Shown here in pieces: positions 51,589 through 62,823 of a stretch of 64,000 nt of DNA (positions are counted from its first letter, which is position 1; every line of letters starts with the position of its first letter). The DNA is from Burkholderiales bacterium 67-32. Its GTDB lineage: Bacteria > Pseudomonadota > Gammaproteobacteria > Burkholderiales > Burkholderiaceae_B. Both the position numbers and the translations under genes were made by a program. The stretch spans positions 62,001 to 126,000 of the forward strand of contig MKUP01000027.1 in assembly GCA_001898625.1 (NCBI GenBank), read 5' to 3'. Under the pieces are notes generated by a model, which was given only the letters and a program-made list of their open reading frames with translations, searched no databases and was not told the origin of the DNA.

Positions 51589-52752
51589 CTAGTCCCAGCT
51601 CAGCGCTCCGCCGGTCTGGTACTCGATCACACGCGTTTCAAAGAAATTGCGTTCTTTCTTCAAGTCGATCATTTCCGCCATCCACGGGAAGGGGTTTTCT
51701 TCCTGGGGGTACAGCGGCTCGATGCCGATCTGCTGGCAGCGGCGGTTGGCGATGAAGCGCAGATACGATTTGAACATCGGCGCATTCAGGCCCAGCACGC
51801 CACGCGGCATGGTGTCTTCGGCGTAAGCGTATTCGAGTTCGACCGCCTTGCGGAAGAGGCCGCGGATTTCCTCGCGGAATTCCGGCGTCCACAGATGCGG
51901 GTTCTCGAGCTTGATCGTGTTGATGAGGTCGATGCCGAAATTGCAGTGCATGGACTCGTCCCGCAGGATGTACATGTACTGCTCGGCCGCGCCGGTCATC
52001 TTGTTCTGCCGGCCCAGCGCCAGGATCTGGGTGAAGCCGACGTAGAAGAACAGGCCTTCCATCAGGCATGCGAAGACGATCAGCGACTTCAGCAGGGTCT
52101 GGTCGGCCTCCGGCGTGCCCGTCTTGAAGTTCGGGTCGGCGATGGCGTCGATGAAGGGGATCAGGAATTCGTCCTTGGCGCGGATGGACGGAACTTCATT
52201 GTAGGCATTGAAGATTTCCGACTCGTCCAGGTCCAGGCTTTCGACGATGTACTGGTAGGCGTGGGTGTGGATCGCTTCCTCGAAAGCCTGGCGCAGCAGG
52301 AACTGCCGGCACTCCGGGGCGGTGATGTGGCGATACGTGCCCAGCACGATGTTGTTCGCGGCGAGCGAGTCGGCCGTGACGAAGAACCCCAGGTTGCGCT
52401 TGATGATGCGGCGCTCGTCCTCGGTCAGGCCCTCGGGGTTCTTCCACAGCGCGATGTCGCGCGACATGTTGATTTCCTGCGGCATCCAGTGGTTGGCGCA
52501 GGTGGCCAGGTATTTTTCCCAAGCCCACTTGTACTTGAACGGGACCAGCTGGTTGACGTCCGTCTGGCCGTTGATGATGCGCTTGTCCGCGATGTTGACG
52601 CGGCTTGAGGAGGCGCCGCCGGACGCGGCAGCGCCCGAGGCCAGCGCGACCTCGTCGAACGCGCCGGCGTGTTCGCGCGGCGCGGCGGCGCCCACCGGCT
52701 GCAGGGCCGGCGTGGCGGAGGGGGTGGATACTTCTTCGTCCCAAGACAACAT
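51589..52752 (-). CDS. nrdB: Class Ia ribonucleotide reductase, beta (radical) subunit
   Basis: A 387-residue di-iron/tyrosyl-radical subunit that, with NrdA, reduces ribonucleotides to deoxyribonucleotides. Iron-site segments are present in order: [37 protein letters not shown] and [13 protein letters not shown] low-complexity Ala/Ser/Gly leader (about 10-55) precedes the conserved core. The C terminus TGGALSWD is the tail that docks to NrdA. ATG 52,752 is used. It lies 26 bases after nrdA in one operon. Confidence 0.96.
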   Translation of the reverse strand: MLSWDEEVSTPSATPALQPVGAAAPREHAGAFDEVALASGAAASGGASSSRVNIADKRIINGQTDVNQLVPFKYKWAWEKYLATCANHWMPQEINMSRDIALWKNPEGLTEDERRIIKRNLGFFVTADSLAANNIVLGTYRHITAPECRQFLLRQAFEEAIHTHAYQYIVESLDLDESEIFNAYNEVPSIRAKDEFLIPFIDAIADPNFKTGTPEADQTLLKSLIVFACLMEGLFFYVGFTQILALGRQNKMTGAAEQYMYILRDESMHCNFGIDLINTIKLENPHLWTPEFREEIRGLFRKAVELEYAYAEDTMPRGVLGLNAPMFKSYLRFIANRRCQQIGIEPLYPQEENPFPWMAEMIDLKKERNFFETRVIEYQTGGALSWD

Positions 52753-52778
52753 AGATCGACTCCGGTGTTCAGCGGGGG

Positions 52779-55676
<2,898 letters not shown>

Positions 55677-55883
55677 AAGGCCTCCTGGATGCATGAAGGC
55701 GCGGGGGGCCGCGCCGGTACTCGGTGTTCTGGGATTTGCAGCGAAATAATTCTGGATTACAAGGGCGTCAGGCCGCGCCGGAGCGCGGCTTGGGGCCTAA
55801 CGACGAAGCGCGGAGCGGCATGGGCCGCCGCACATCCGGGCTGGTATGGATAAGCCATGTTTTCCCCCTCCCTTGCAGCGCGG

Positions 55884-55930
55884 GCACTACATCTAGTGGT
55901 GTGTGACCGGCAAGGCACTAATTCTAGGGG
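55884..55930 (-). promoter_or_regulatory. Pair of NrdR-box-like repeats
   Basis: GCACTACATCTAGTGG (55,884-55,899) contains the inverted repeat CACTA-catc-TAGTG, and GCACTAATTCTAGGGG (55,915-55,930) repeats it with one changed arm. Their 31-base spacing, three helical turns, is what the nucleotide-sensing repressor NrdR requires. Confidence 0.7.
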
Positions 55931-56034
55931 GGTGCAGATTGTACGGCAAGTGTCAAAATGTTGCTGGCGGAGAGAATCCGGCGCTCACATAGGTAATCCG
56001 GGCTCTATTTGTTAGACAGCTAGCAATCATGCGT

Positions 56035-56094
56035 GTTTCACGCGGAAAGGTGCACGAGGCAGGCGTGAAATGCGGCGTTTGCAGCGCGTGAAAC
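56035..56094. repeat. Three TTTCACGC-type repeats
   Basis: GTTTCACGCG (56,035-56,044), its inverse CGCGTGAAAC (56,085-56,094), and a middle GGCGTGAAA (56,062-56,070). The outer two form a perfect 10-base inverted repeat. Could be regulator sites or a transcript stem. Confidence 0.55.
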
Positions 56095-56146
56095 AGAGCG
56101 GGTGCGGGTTGAGCCTGGGCGGGCCGGGGTTGGCGAGGGCGAGATT

Positions 56147-56722
56147 CTACAGGAGGGGCAGGGCGGTCCAGCCGGTATCGCGGCCATACCGGCCCCAGTC
56201 GAAGGCGGGACCGGGGTCGGTCTTGCGGCCGGGGGCGATGTGTTCGTGGCCGCGGACGGCTTGCAGGGGGTGGCGGGCGCGCAGGGCGGGGGTGAGCCAG
56301 GCCAGGGCGCGGTACTGGGCGTCGGTGAAGGGCAAGGTGTCGCAGCCTTCGAGTTCGATGCCGATGGAGAAGTCGTTGCAGCGCTCGCGGCCGGCGTAGC
56401 AGGAGACGCCGGCGTGCCAGGCCCGCTGGTCGGTGCTGGCGAACTGGACGATGACGCCGCCGCGGTCGATCAGGAAGTGGGCCGAGACCTTCAGGCCGCG
56501 CAGGCAGTCGAACCAGGGGTGGGCGTCGCAGTCGAGGGTATTGGTGAACAGGGCCTCGACGTAGGGGCCGCCGAATTCGCCGGGCGGCAGGCTGATGTTG
56601 TGCAGGACCAGCAGCGAGACTTCCGTGCCGGCCGGCCGTTCGTCGGTGTTGGGGGAGGGGACGCGGCGCACGGCGGGGTGGTCGATCCAGCCCCGGTCGT
56701 CCAGCCGCGCGGCGGTGTTCAT
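56147..56722 (-). CDS. ampD: 1,6-anhydro-N-acetylmuramyl-L-alanine amidase
   Basis: A 191-residue cytoplasmic zinc amidase that cuts the peptide from anhydro-muropeptides in murein recycling. Zinc ligands fit His in LVLHNISLP and His/Asp in RGHEHIAPGRKTDPGP; the WHAGVSCYAGRERCNDFSIG segment lines the active site. ATG 56,722 overlaps the preceding gene's stop. Loss of AmpD raises inducible beta-lactamase in species with AmpR/AmpC. It acts upstream of Mpl, whose gene is at 40,864. Confidence 0.95.
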   Translation of the reverse strand: MNTAARLDDRGWIDHPAVRRVPSPNTDERPAGTEVSLLVLHNISLPPGEFGGPYVEALFTNTLDCDAHPWFDCLRGLKVSAHFLIDRGGVIVQFASTDQRAWHAGVSCYAGRERCNDFSIGIELEGCDTLPFTDAQYRALAWLTPALRARHPLQAVRGHEHIAPGRKTDPGPAFDWGRYGRDTGWTALPLL

Positions 56723-56964
56723 TTGCCGGGGCCCTTCAGCGAATGGGCCAGGCTGCAATAGTTATAGCCCTTGCGCCGCACGGCTTCGGACGGCGGCAGG
56801 TGGATGCCGCAGTGGGCGCAGCGCACCATGCCGTCGGCCGGGAAGCGGCTGGCGTCGGCGCGGCGCGATTCGCGGCGGTGGCCCTTGACGGCGCTGCGGG
56901 CGGCGATGCGGGCCACGAGCAGCGCGGCCACGATGACGAACACCCAGAAAAGTAGCTTGCCCAT
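56719..56964 (-). CDS. PP0621-family small membrane protein with Cys-rich end
   Basis: An 81-residue protein: one N-terminal membrane helix (about 3-20, LLFWVFVIVAALLVARIA), a basic stretch, then CAHCGIHLP and YNYCSLAH, which give three Cys and a His in a zinc-ribbon-like arrangement. Its stop overlaps the ampD start, and it lies 21 bases after the CcsA-like gene. The family is common beside ampD in pseudomonads and beta-proteobacteria; its function is unknown. Confidence 0.88.
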   Translation of the reverse strand: MGKLLFWVFVIVAALLVARIAARSAVKGHRRESRRADASRFPADGMVRCAHCGIHLPPSEAVRRKGYNYCSLAHSLKGPGK

Positions 56965-56985
56965 GGTGGTTGGGGGTCCTGGTTT

Positions 56986-57837
56986 CTAGCGGTGCAGGAT
57001 GAACTCGAGCACGAACCGGGTGCCGGTGTAGGCCAGCAGCAGGAAGGCGAAGCCCACCAGCGTCCAGCGCAGCGCGATGCGGCCGCGCCAGCCCCAGACC
57101 TGGCGGCCCAGCAGCAGCAGGCCGAAGGTCAGCCACGAGAGCAGGGTGAAGACGGTCTTGTGGTCCAGCGGCAGGGCGGTGCCGGACAGCGACTCGGAAA
57201 TGACGATGCCGCTGATGACGGCCAGGGTCAGCAGCACGAAGCCGATCCAGATCAGCCGGAACAGCAGGCGCTCGAGCACCAGCAGGGGCGGCACGGCATC
57301 GAACAGACGGGCGTAGACCCGGGCCGAATGCCGGGGCTGGGGCGGATTGCTGGCCGAGATGTCGTGCAGGCGCCGGTCGGCCGAGGCCATCAGCAGCGCG
57401 TGCAGGGCGGCGATGGTGATCATGCTGTAGGCGGCCAGCGCGATGGCCAGGTGCACCCGTAGCCAGCCGCTGTCGGCGTGGGCGATGACGCGGCCCTCGG
57501 GAAAGACCACGGGCAGCACGGTGCCGATCACGCCCAGCGGCATCAACCAGAGCCGCAGGCCGCCGATCGCGACCCACAGGCTTTCGGCCCAGAAGACGAC
57601 CAGGCCCAGCCACAGCGCGGCCGAGATGCCCAGGGCGAAGCCCAGTTTCAGATTGCCGTCCCCCAGCATGGCCTGCTGGACCGCAAGGCCGTGCACGATC
57701 AGCACCAGCGCCAGCCCCAGGCGCTCGGCGGAGCCGGTCCGGGGTTCAGGGTGCGACGAGACGGCTCGCCACGCGAGTACCGTCAACAAGGCGTAACCGG
57801 CCGCGGCCAGTGCGTGCAATACAATTCCCATATCCAT
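56986..57837 (-). CDS. CcsA/YpjD-like inner-membrane protein (cytochrome c assembly family)
   Basis: A 283-residue integral membrane protein with about eight helices. The family signature is the segment SGWLRVHLAIALAAYSMITI with a conserved His, and DHKTVFTLLSWLTFGLLLLG with a second His, residues that in CcsA/HemX proteins face haem. Two starts (57,837 and 57,831) are possible and neither has a clear ribosome site. It is divergent from ffh, 23 bases apart, the usual arrangement in proteobacteria. Confidence 0.9.
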   Translation of the reverse strand: MDMGIVLHALAAAGYALLTVLAWRAVSSHPEPRTGSAERLGLALVLIVHGLAVQQAMLGDGNLKLGFALGISAALWLGLVVFWAESLWVAIGGLRLWLMPLGVIGTVLPVVFPEGRVIAHADSGWLRVHLAIALAAYSMITIAALHALLMASADRRLHDISASNPPQPRHSARVYARLFDAVPPLLVLERLLFRLIWIGFVLLTLAVISGIVISESLSGTALPLDHKTVFTLLSWLTFGLLLLGRQVWGWRGRIALRWTLVGFAFLLLAYTGTRFVLEFILHR

Positions 57838-57860
57838 GGAAGTGTAAGCGAATCCCATTC

Positions 57861-59279
57861 ATGCTCGATAACCTTACCGCTCGCCTGTCGCGCGTCGTCA
57901 AGACCCTGAAGGGGGAAGCGCGCCTGACCGAGGCGAATACGCAGGAAATGCTGCGCGAAGTCCGTCTGGCGCTGCTGGAAGCCGACGTGTCCCTGCCGGT
58001 CGTGCGCGAGTTCGTCGCGCGGGTCAAGGAAAAGGCGCTGGGCGAGGACGTCACGGGCAGCCTGACGCCGGGCCAGGCCCTGGTGGGGGTGGTCCACAAG
58101 GAGCTGACCGCCCTCATGGGCGGCGACCTCGGGCCCCACGCCAGCGAGCTGTCGCTGGCCCAGCAGCCGCCGGCCGTGATCCTGATGGCGGGCCTGCAGG
58201 GGTCGGGCAAGACCACCACCACCGGCAAGCTGGCCCGCTGGCTGGCCGAAGGCGGCCATGTCCAGAACGGCCGCAAGACGGGCAAGAAGAAGGTGCTGGT
58301 GGTCAGCGCCGACGTCTACCGTCCCGCCGCCATCGAACAGTTGAAGACCGTGGCCGCGCAGGCCGGCGTCGATTTCCTGCCCTCGTCCACCGACCAGGCG
58401 CCCGAGGCCATCGCTCGCAGCGCGCTCGACCATGCCCGCAAGCACCATTACGACGTGCTGATCGTCGATACGGCCGGCCGCCTGGGCATCGACGAGGCGC
58501 TGATGAACGAGATCCGCGCGCTGCATGCCCTGCTCGACCCGATCGAGACCCTGTTCGTGGTCGACGCGATGCTGGGCCAGGACGCGGTCAACGTCGCCAA
58601 GGCCTTCAACGATGCCCTGCCGCTGACCGGCGTGGTCCTGACCAAGCTGGATGGCGATGCGCGCGGCGGCGCGGCGCTGTCGGTGCGCCACGTGACCGGC
58701 AAGCCGCTCAAGTTCGTCGGCGTGTCCGAGAAGCTGTCCGGCCTTGAGCCCTTCCATCCCGAGCGCATGGCGCAGCGGGTGCTGGGCATGGGCGACATCC
58801 TGTCGCTGGTGGAAGAGGCGCAGCGCGCGATCGACGTGGACGAGGCGCAGAAGCTGGCCGCCAAGCTCAAGTCGGGCGACAAGTTCGACCTGAACGATTT
58901 CCGCGCCCAGATCGCGCAGATGAAGAACCTGGGCGACATGGGCTCGTTGCTGGAGAAGCTGCCGGCGCAGTTCTCGCAGGCGGCTTCGCAAATCGACAGC
59001 AAGCAGGCCGGCAAGCAGATCCGCCGCATGGAGGGCATCCTGAACTCCATGACCGCGCTCGAGCGTGCCAAGCCCGAGCTGATCAAGGCCTCGCGCAAGC
59101 GCCGCATCGCCACCGGCGCCGGCGTGCAGGTGCAGGAGGTCAACCGCATGCTGTCGCAGTTCGAACAGATGCAGGCCATGATGAAGCAGATGAAGAAGGG
59201 CGGCATGGCCAAGATGATGCGCGCCATGGGCGGCATGAAGGCGCTGCGCGGCATGAAGGGCTTGCCTGGACTCAAGTAA
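57861..59279 (+). CDS. ffh: Signal recognition particle protein Ffh
   Basis: A 472-residue GTPase that, with 4.5S RNA, brings nascent membrane proteins to FtsY. N domain (MLDNLTARLSRVVKTLKGEA), G domain with GLQGSGKTTTTGKLA, VDTAGRLGIDE and LTKLDGDARGG, and the Met-rich M domain ending MLSQFEQMQAMMKQMKKGG. A short insert GHVQNGRKTGKKK follows the P-loop helix. TACAAT (57,820-57,825) upstream may be the -10 box; it lies inside the divergent gene's first codons. Confidence 0.96.
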   Translation: MLDNLTARLSRVVKTLKGEARLTEANTQEMLREVRLALLEADVSLPVVREFVARVKEKALGEDVTGSLTPGQALVGVVHKELTALMGGDLGPHASELSLAQQPPAVILMAGLQGSGKTTTTGKLARWLAEGGHVQNGRKTGKKKVLVVSADVYRPAAIEQLKTVAAQAGVDFLPSSTDQAPEAIARSALDHARKHHYDVLIVDTAGRLGIDEALMNEIRALHALLDPIETLFVVDAMLGQDAVNVAKAFNDALPLTGVVLTKLDGDARGGAALSVRHVTGKPLKFVGVSEKLSGLEPFHPERMAQRVLGMGDILSLVEEAQRAIDVDEAQKLAAKLKSGDKFDLNDFRAQIAQMKNLGDMGSLLEKLPAQFSQAASQIDSKQAGKQIRRMEGILNSMTALERAKPELIKASRKRRIATGAGVQVQEVNRMLSQFEQMQAMMKQMKKGGMAKMMRAMGGMKALRGMKGLPGLK

Positions 59280-59321
59280 AGCCCCGACAATCGCGGTTCC
59301 GTGGTCCCGTCTCCAGGAACG

Positions 59322-60464
59322 ATGAGCGTAGCTCCGCAGCCAGGCCGTCTAGTGTGGGATGCCGCAACCGGGGCCGGCCGCCTGTCGGTCGAAGGCGACT
59401 GGACGCTGGCGGGCTTCGATGCCCTGCGCCGCGAGGTGGCCCGCTTCGATGCGGGCGGCCGGGTGCGCGCGCTGGATCTCAGCCGGCTGGGGGCACTGGA
59501 TACCGCGGGCGCGTCGCTGCTGGTCGACCTGCTGGGCGCCGAGCGCCTGCCCGGGCTCCTGGCCACCGGGCCCCAGGTGGACGCCTCGCGCCGCGCGCTG
59601 CTCGACACCATCATCCGCGCCCAGGGCGCGGTCCAGCAATGCAAGCCGCCCGAGCCGCCTTCGCCGGTGGCCGAACTGCTGTGCCATGTGGGCGAGGCCG
59701 CCGAGCAGTTCTGGAAGCACGCCGTGGGCCTGTGCGGGTTCATCGGCCTGACGCTCGAAGGCCTGGGCCGTTCGCTGTTGCGTCCGCGTTCGTGGCGGAT
59801 CACGGCCACCGTCGCCCAGATCGAGCAGATCGGGCTGAACGCCGTCCCCATCGTCGCCCTGCTGACCTTCCTGGTCGGCGCCGTCGTGGCCTTCCTGGGC
59901 GCCACGGTGCTGAGGGACTTCGGCGCCACGCTGTATACGATCAACCTGGTCGGCTTCGCCTTCCTGCGCGAATTCGCGGTGCTGTTGACCGCCATCCTGA
60001 TGGCGGGCCGGACCGCCAGTGCCTTCACCGCGCAGATCGGTTCGATGAAGGCCAACGAGGAAATCGACGCCATCCGCGCGCTGGGCCTGGACCCCATCAA
60101 CATGCTGGTGTTGCCGCGCGTGCTGGCCATGCTGGTGTCGCTGCCGCTTCTGACCTTCATGTCCATGCTGACCGGCATCGCGGGCGGCATGGTGGTTTGC
60201 GCCTGGAGCCTGGACATCCCGCCGTCGCTGTTCCTGTCCACGCTGCGCGAGAGCCTGGACGTGAGGCATTTCTACGTGGGCATCGCCAAGGCGCCCATCC
60301 TGGCCTTCATCATCGCGGTGATCGGCTGCCTGGAAGGCTTCAAGGTCAGCGGCAGCGCCCAGTCCGTCGGCGAGCACACCACCTCCAGCGTGGTGCAGGC
60401 GATCTTCATGGTGATCCTGATCGACGCGCTGGCGGCGCTGTTCTTCATGGAGATGGGATGGTGA
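59322..60464 (+). CDS. MlaE-type ABC permease with N-terminal STAS domain
   Basis: A 380-residue lipid-transport permease. Residues about 15-95 form a STAS domain (VRALDLSRLGALDTAGASLL), the role played by separate MlaB in E. coli. The MlaE permease follows with about five helices (LVGAVVAFLGATVLRDFGA, REFAVLLTAILMAGRTASAF, the EI.AIRALGLDPI coupling segment). ATG 59,322 follows AGGAA. First gene of a four-gene operon handling phospholipid or other lipid traffic across the envelope. Confidence 0.9.
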   Translation: MSVAPQPGRLVWDAATGAGRLSVEGDWTLAGFDALRREVARFDAGGRVRALDLSRLGALDTAGASLLVDLLGAERLPGLLATGPQVDASRRALLDTIIRAQGAVQQCKPPEPPSPVAELLCHVGEAAEQFWKHAVGLCGFIGLTLEGLGRSLLRPRSWRITATVAQIEQIGLNAVPIVALLTFLVGAVVAFLGATVLRDFGATLYTINLVGFAFLREFAVLLTAILMAGRTASAFTAQIGSMKANEEIDAIRALGLDPINMLVLPRVLAMLVSLPLLTFMSMLTGIAGGMVVCAWSLDIPPSLFLSTLRESLDVRHFYVGIAKAPILAFIIAVIGCLEGFKVSGSAQSVGEHTTSSVVQAIFMVILIDALAALFFMEMGW

Positions 60465-61252
60465 CGGCCGACGAACCCATCGTGCGCGTGCGCGGGCTGG
60501 TCAACCGTTTCGGGTCCCAGACCGTGCACGAGGGGCTGGACCTGGACATCCGCCGGGGCGAGATCCTGGGCGTGGTGGGCGGCTCGGGCTCGGGCAAGTC
60601 GGTGCTGCTGCGTTCGATCGTGGGGCTGCGGCGGCCGACCGCCGGCAGTGTGCAGGTATTCGGCCAGGTACTGGACGAGCTGTCCCCCGAGATGCGCTCG
60701 CGCCAGGAGCGCCGGATGGGCGTGCTGTTCCAGCGCGGCGCGCTGTTCTCCTCGCTGTCGGTGACCGAAAACGCGGCGCTGCCGCTGATCGAGCACGCGG
60801 GCCTGGCCCGGCCCGAGGCCGAGCGGCTGGCGCGGCTCAAGCTGGCGTTGGCGGGCCTGCCGGTCGAGGCCGGCGCCAAGTCCCCGGCCTCGCTGTCGGG
60901 CGGCATGGTCAAGCGGGCGGCGCTGGCGCGCGCCCTGGCGCTGGATCCCGACCTGCTGTTCCTGGACGAGCCCACGGCGGGGCTGGATCCGATCGGCGCA
61001 GCCGCCTTCGACGACCTGATCCGCACCTTGCGCGATGCGCTGGGGTTGACTGTGTTCCTGGTCACGCACGATCTGGACACGCTCTACGCCATCTGCGACC
61101 GGGTGGCGGTGCTGTCGCAGCGCAAGGTGCTGGTGGTGGACCGGCTGGAGGTGGTGGAGCGGGTCGACGATCCGTGGGTGCAGGAATATTTCCAGGGGCC
61201 GCGCGGACGCGCGGCGTCGCGGGCGGCCGAACGGTCGCGCAAGGAGGAGTAG
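60458..61252 (+). CDS. MlaF-type ABC ATPase
   Basis: A 264-residue ATPase. Walker A GGSGSGKS is near 40-47, the Q-loop in GVLFQRGALFSSL, signature LSGGMVKRAALARA near 145, and Walker B LLFLDEPTAGLDP. The GALF..L segment after the Q-loop is typical of MlaF. ATG 60,458, followed at once by an in-frame GTG, overlaps the permease stop by seven bases, so the products are made in step. The Arg/Lys-rich tail is cytoplasmic. Confidence 0.92.
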   Translation: MVTADEPIVRVRGLVNRFGSQTVHEGLDLDIRRGEILGVVGGSGSGKSVLLRSIVGLRRPTAGSVQVFGQVLDELSPEMRSRQERRMGVLFQRGALFSSLSVTENAALPLIEHAGLARPEAERLARLKLALAGLPVEAGAKSPASLSGGMVKRAALARALALDPDLLFLDEPTAGLDPIGAAAFDDLIRTLRDALGLTVFLVTHDLDTLYAICDRVAVLSQRKVLVVDRLEVVERVDDPWVQEYFQGPRGRAASRAAERSRKEE

Positions 61253-62191
61253 ATGGAAACCCGGGCGCATCATGTCGTGATCGGCCTGTTCCTCGTCATC
61301 GCGGTGACGGGAGCCCTGCTGTTCGCGCTGTGGCTGGCCAAAAGCCATTCGGACGCCAGCGTGGCGCAGTTCGACATCGTATTCAACGAAGCGGTCAACG
61401 GGCTGTCCGAGGGCAGCGCCGTCATGTACAGCGGCATCAAGGTCGGCGACGTGGCGCGGCTGCGGCTCGACCCCGTGGACCCGCGCAAGGTGGTGGCGCG
61501 GATCCGGATCGCCAGCGACGTGCCGGTCAAGGAGGACACGGTGGCGCGCCTGCGCCTGACCGGCGTGACGGGCACCTCGGTGATCCAGCTCGGCAGCGGC
61601 ACGCCGGAAAGCCCGCGCCTCCTGCCCAAGGGTGACGAGGTGCCGGTCATCGTGGCCCTGCCGTCGCCGATCACCCAGTTGCTGGCGGGCGGCGAGGACC
61701 TGATGCTGAACATCAACGAAATGGTCGCCAGCGCGCGCCAGATCATGTCGCCCCAGAATGCCCAGCAGATCAGCCGCATCCTGGAGCACCTCGAGGAAAG
61801 CACGGCCGAGCTGGCCGCGCAGCGGGAGGGGTTTGCGAAGCTGAGCGGGCAACTGGGCGAGATCGGCCGGCAGACATCCGAGGCGCTGGCCAAGGCCAAC
61901 TCGCTGATGACGCATACCGACGAATTGGTGGGCTCGCAGGGCAAGGAGACCATGCAGAGCGCCCAGCAGGCCATGAGTTCGCTGGCGCGCGCCAGCGACA
62001 GCATAGACCGGCTGGTGCAGGAGAATCGCGGCTCGCTGGGCAGCGGCGCCCAGAGCCTGAGCGAATTGGGCGGCGCGCTGCGCGAGATGCAGGCGACGAT
62101 GGCATCGCTGCGGGCCATCACCCGCCGCCTGGAGGACAATCCGGCCGATTACCTGCTGGGCCGCGAACAACCCAAGGAGTTCACCCCATGA
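61253..62191 (+). CDS. MlaD-type MCE-domain substrate-binding protein
   Basis: A 312-residue periplasmic lipid carrier, membrane-anchored by an N-terminal helix (about 7-28, HHVVIGLFLVIAVTGALLFA). The MCE domain (about 40-120) has NGLSEGSAVMYSGIKVGDVA and LTGVTGTSVIQL. A long helical C-terminal part (about 150-290) would form a coiled-coil tunnel as in PqiB/YebT-type proteins, longer than E. coli MlaD. It begins at the base after the ATPase stop. Confidence 0.92.
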   Translation: METRAHHVVIGLFLVIAVTGALLFALWLAKSHSDASVAQFDIVFNEAVNGLSEGSAVMYSGIKVGDVARLRLDPVDPRKVVARIRIASDVPVKEDTVARLRLTGVTGTSVIQLGSGTPESPRLLPKGDEVPVIVALPSPITQLLAGGEDLMLNINEMVASARQIMSPQNAQQISRILEHLEESTAELAAQREGFAKLSGQLGEIGRQTSEALAKANSLMTHTDELVGSQGKETMQSAQQAMSSLARASDSIDRLVQENRGSLGSGAQSLSELGGALREMQATMASLRAITRRLEDNPADYLLGREQPKEFTP

Positions 62192-62823
62192 GACGCGCGG
62201 GCGCAATCATCCGTTGGGCGGGCATGTCGCTGGCGGTGCTGGCTTCGGCGTGCACGCTGCTGCCGGAACAGAAGACGGTCGACATCTACCGGCTGCCGGC
62301 CGCGCAGGCGGCGGCTTCTCCGGGAGGGCAGGCCCAGGCCTGGTCGCTGCGCATACGCAGCCCCCATGCCAATGCCGTGCTGGACGGCGCGCGCATCGCC
62401 GTCATCGTCCAGGGCGACCAGATCAGTACCTATGGCGGGGCGCGCTGGACCGACGCGCCGCCGACGCTGGTGCGCAGCCGCCTGGCGCAGGCCTTCAGGC
62501 TGGACGGCCGCGTGGCCTCGGTGTCGACCACCGACAGCAACGTGCGCGCGGACCTGGAGCTGGACAGCGACCTGCGTGCCTTCCAGAGCGAATACCGCGG
62601 CGCGGCGCCCTATGCGGTCGTCAGCCTGGATGCGCGCCTGATCTCGACCTCGACGCGGCGCGTAGTGGCCTCGCGTAGCTTCGAGATCGCGCAGCCGGCC
62701 GGCGGCGTCGAGGTGCCGGCCGTGGTGTCGGCCTTCGGCCTGGCCTCCGACGCGCTGGCCGCGCAGGTGGTCCAGTGGGTGGTGGAGCAGGGCGCCGCCG
62801 TTCAGTCCAGCAAGTCGGAGTAG
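62188..62823 (+). CDS. ABC-type transport auxiliary lipoprotein (PqiC/YmbA-like)
   Basis: A 211-residue lipoprotein with lipobox LASAC (lipidated Cys22). The domain begins VDIYRLP and continues with SLRIRSPHANAVLDGARIAV, TYGGARWTDAPPTLVRSRL and SRSFEIAQPA, as in the family partnering MCE transport systems at the outer membrane. It overlaps the MCE gene stop (ATGA) and ends the operon. Its last 22 bases overlap the convergent gene. Confidence 0.88.
   Translation: MRRAGAIIRWAGMSLAVLASACTLLPEQKTVDIYRLPAAQAAASPGGQAQAWSLRIRSPHANAVLDGARIAVIVQGDQISTYGGARWTDAPPTLVRSRLAQAFRLDGRVASVSTTDSNVRADLELDSDLRAFQSEYRGAAPYAVVSLDARLISTSTRRVVASRSFEIAQPAGGVEVPAVVSAFGLASDALAAQVVQWVVEQGAAVQSSKSE

Larger units (their letters stand above)
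55677..56146. other. Intergenic region upstream of nrdA
   Basis: 470 bases without a gene. From left to right it holds a GC-rich palindromic stretch (about 55,770-55,860), the NrdR-box pair (55,884-55,930), an AT-richer part likely to contain the nrdA promoter, and three TTTCACGC-type repeats (56,035-56,094) before the ampD stop. A tRNA or small-RNA fold was not recognised. Confidence 0.6.

Noticed and set aside
56102-56761. A 219-codon plus-strand open frame opposite ampD
   Set aside because: It is a Gly/Val-rich shadow of ampD, which has all its zinc-ligand motifs on the other strand.
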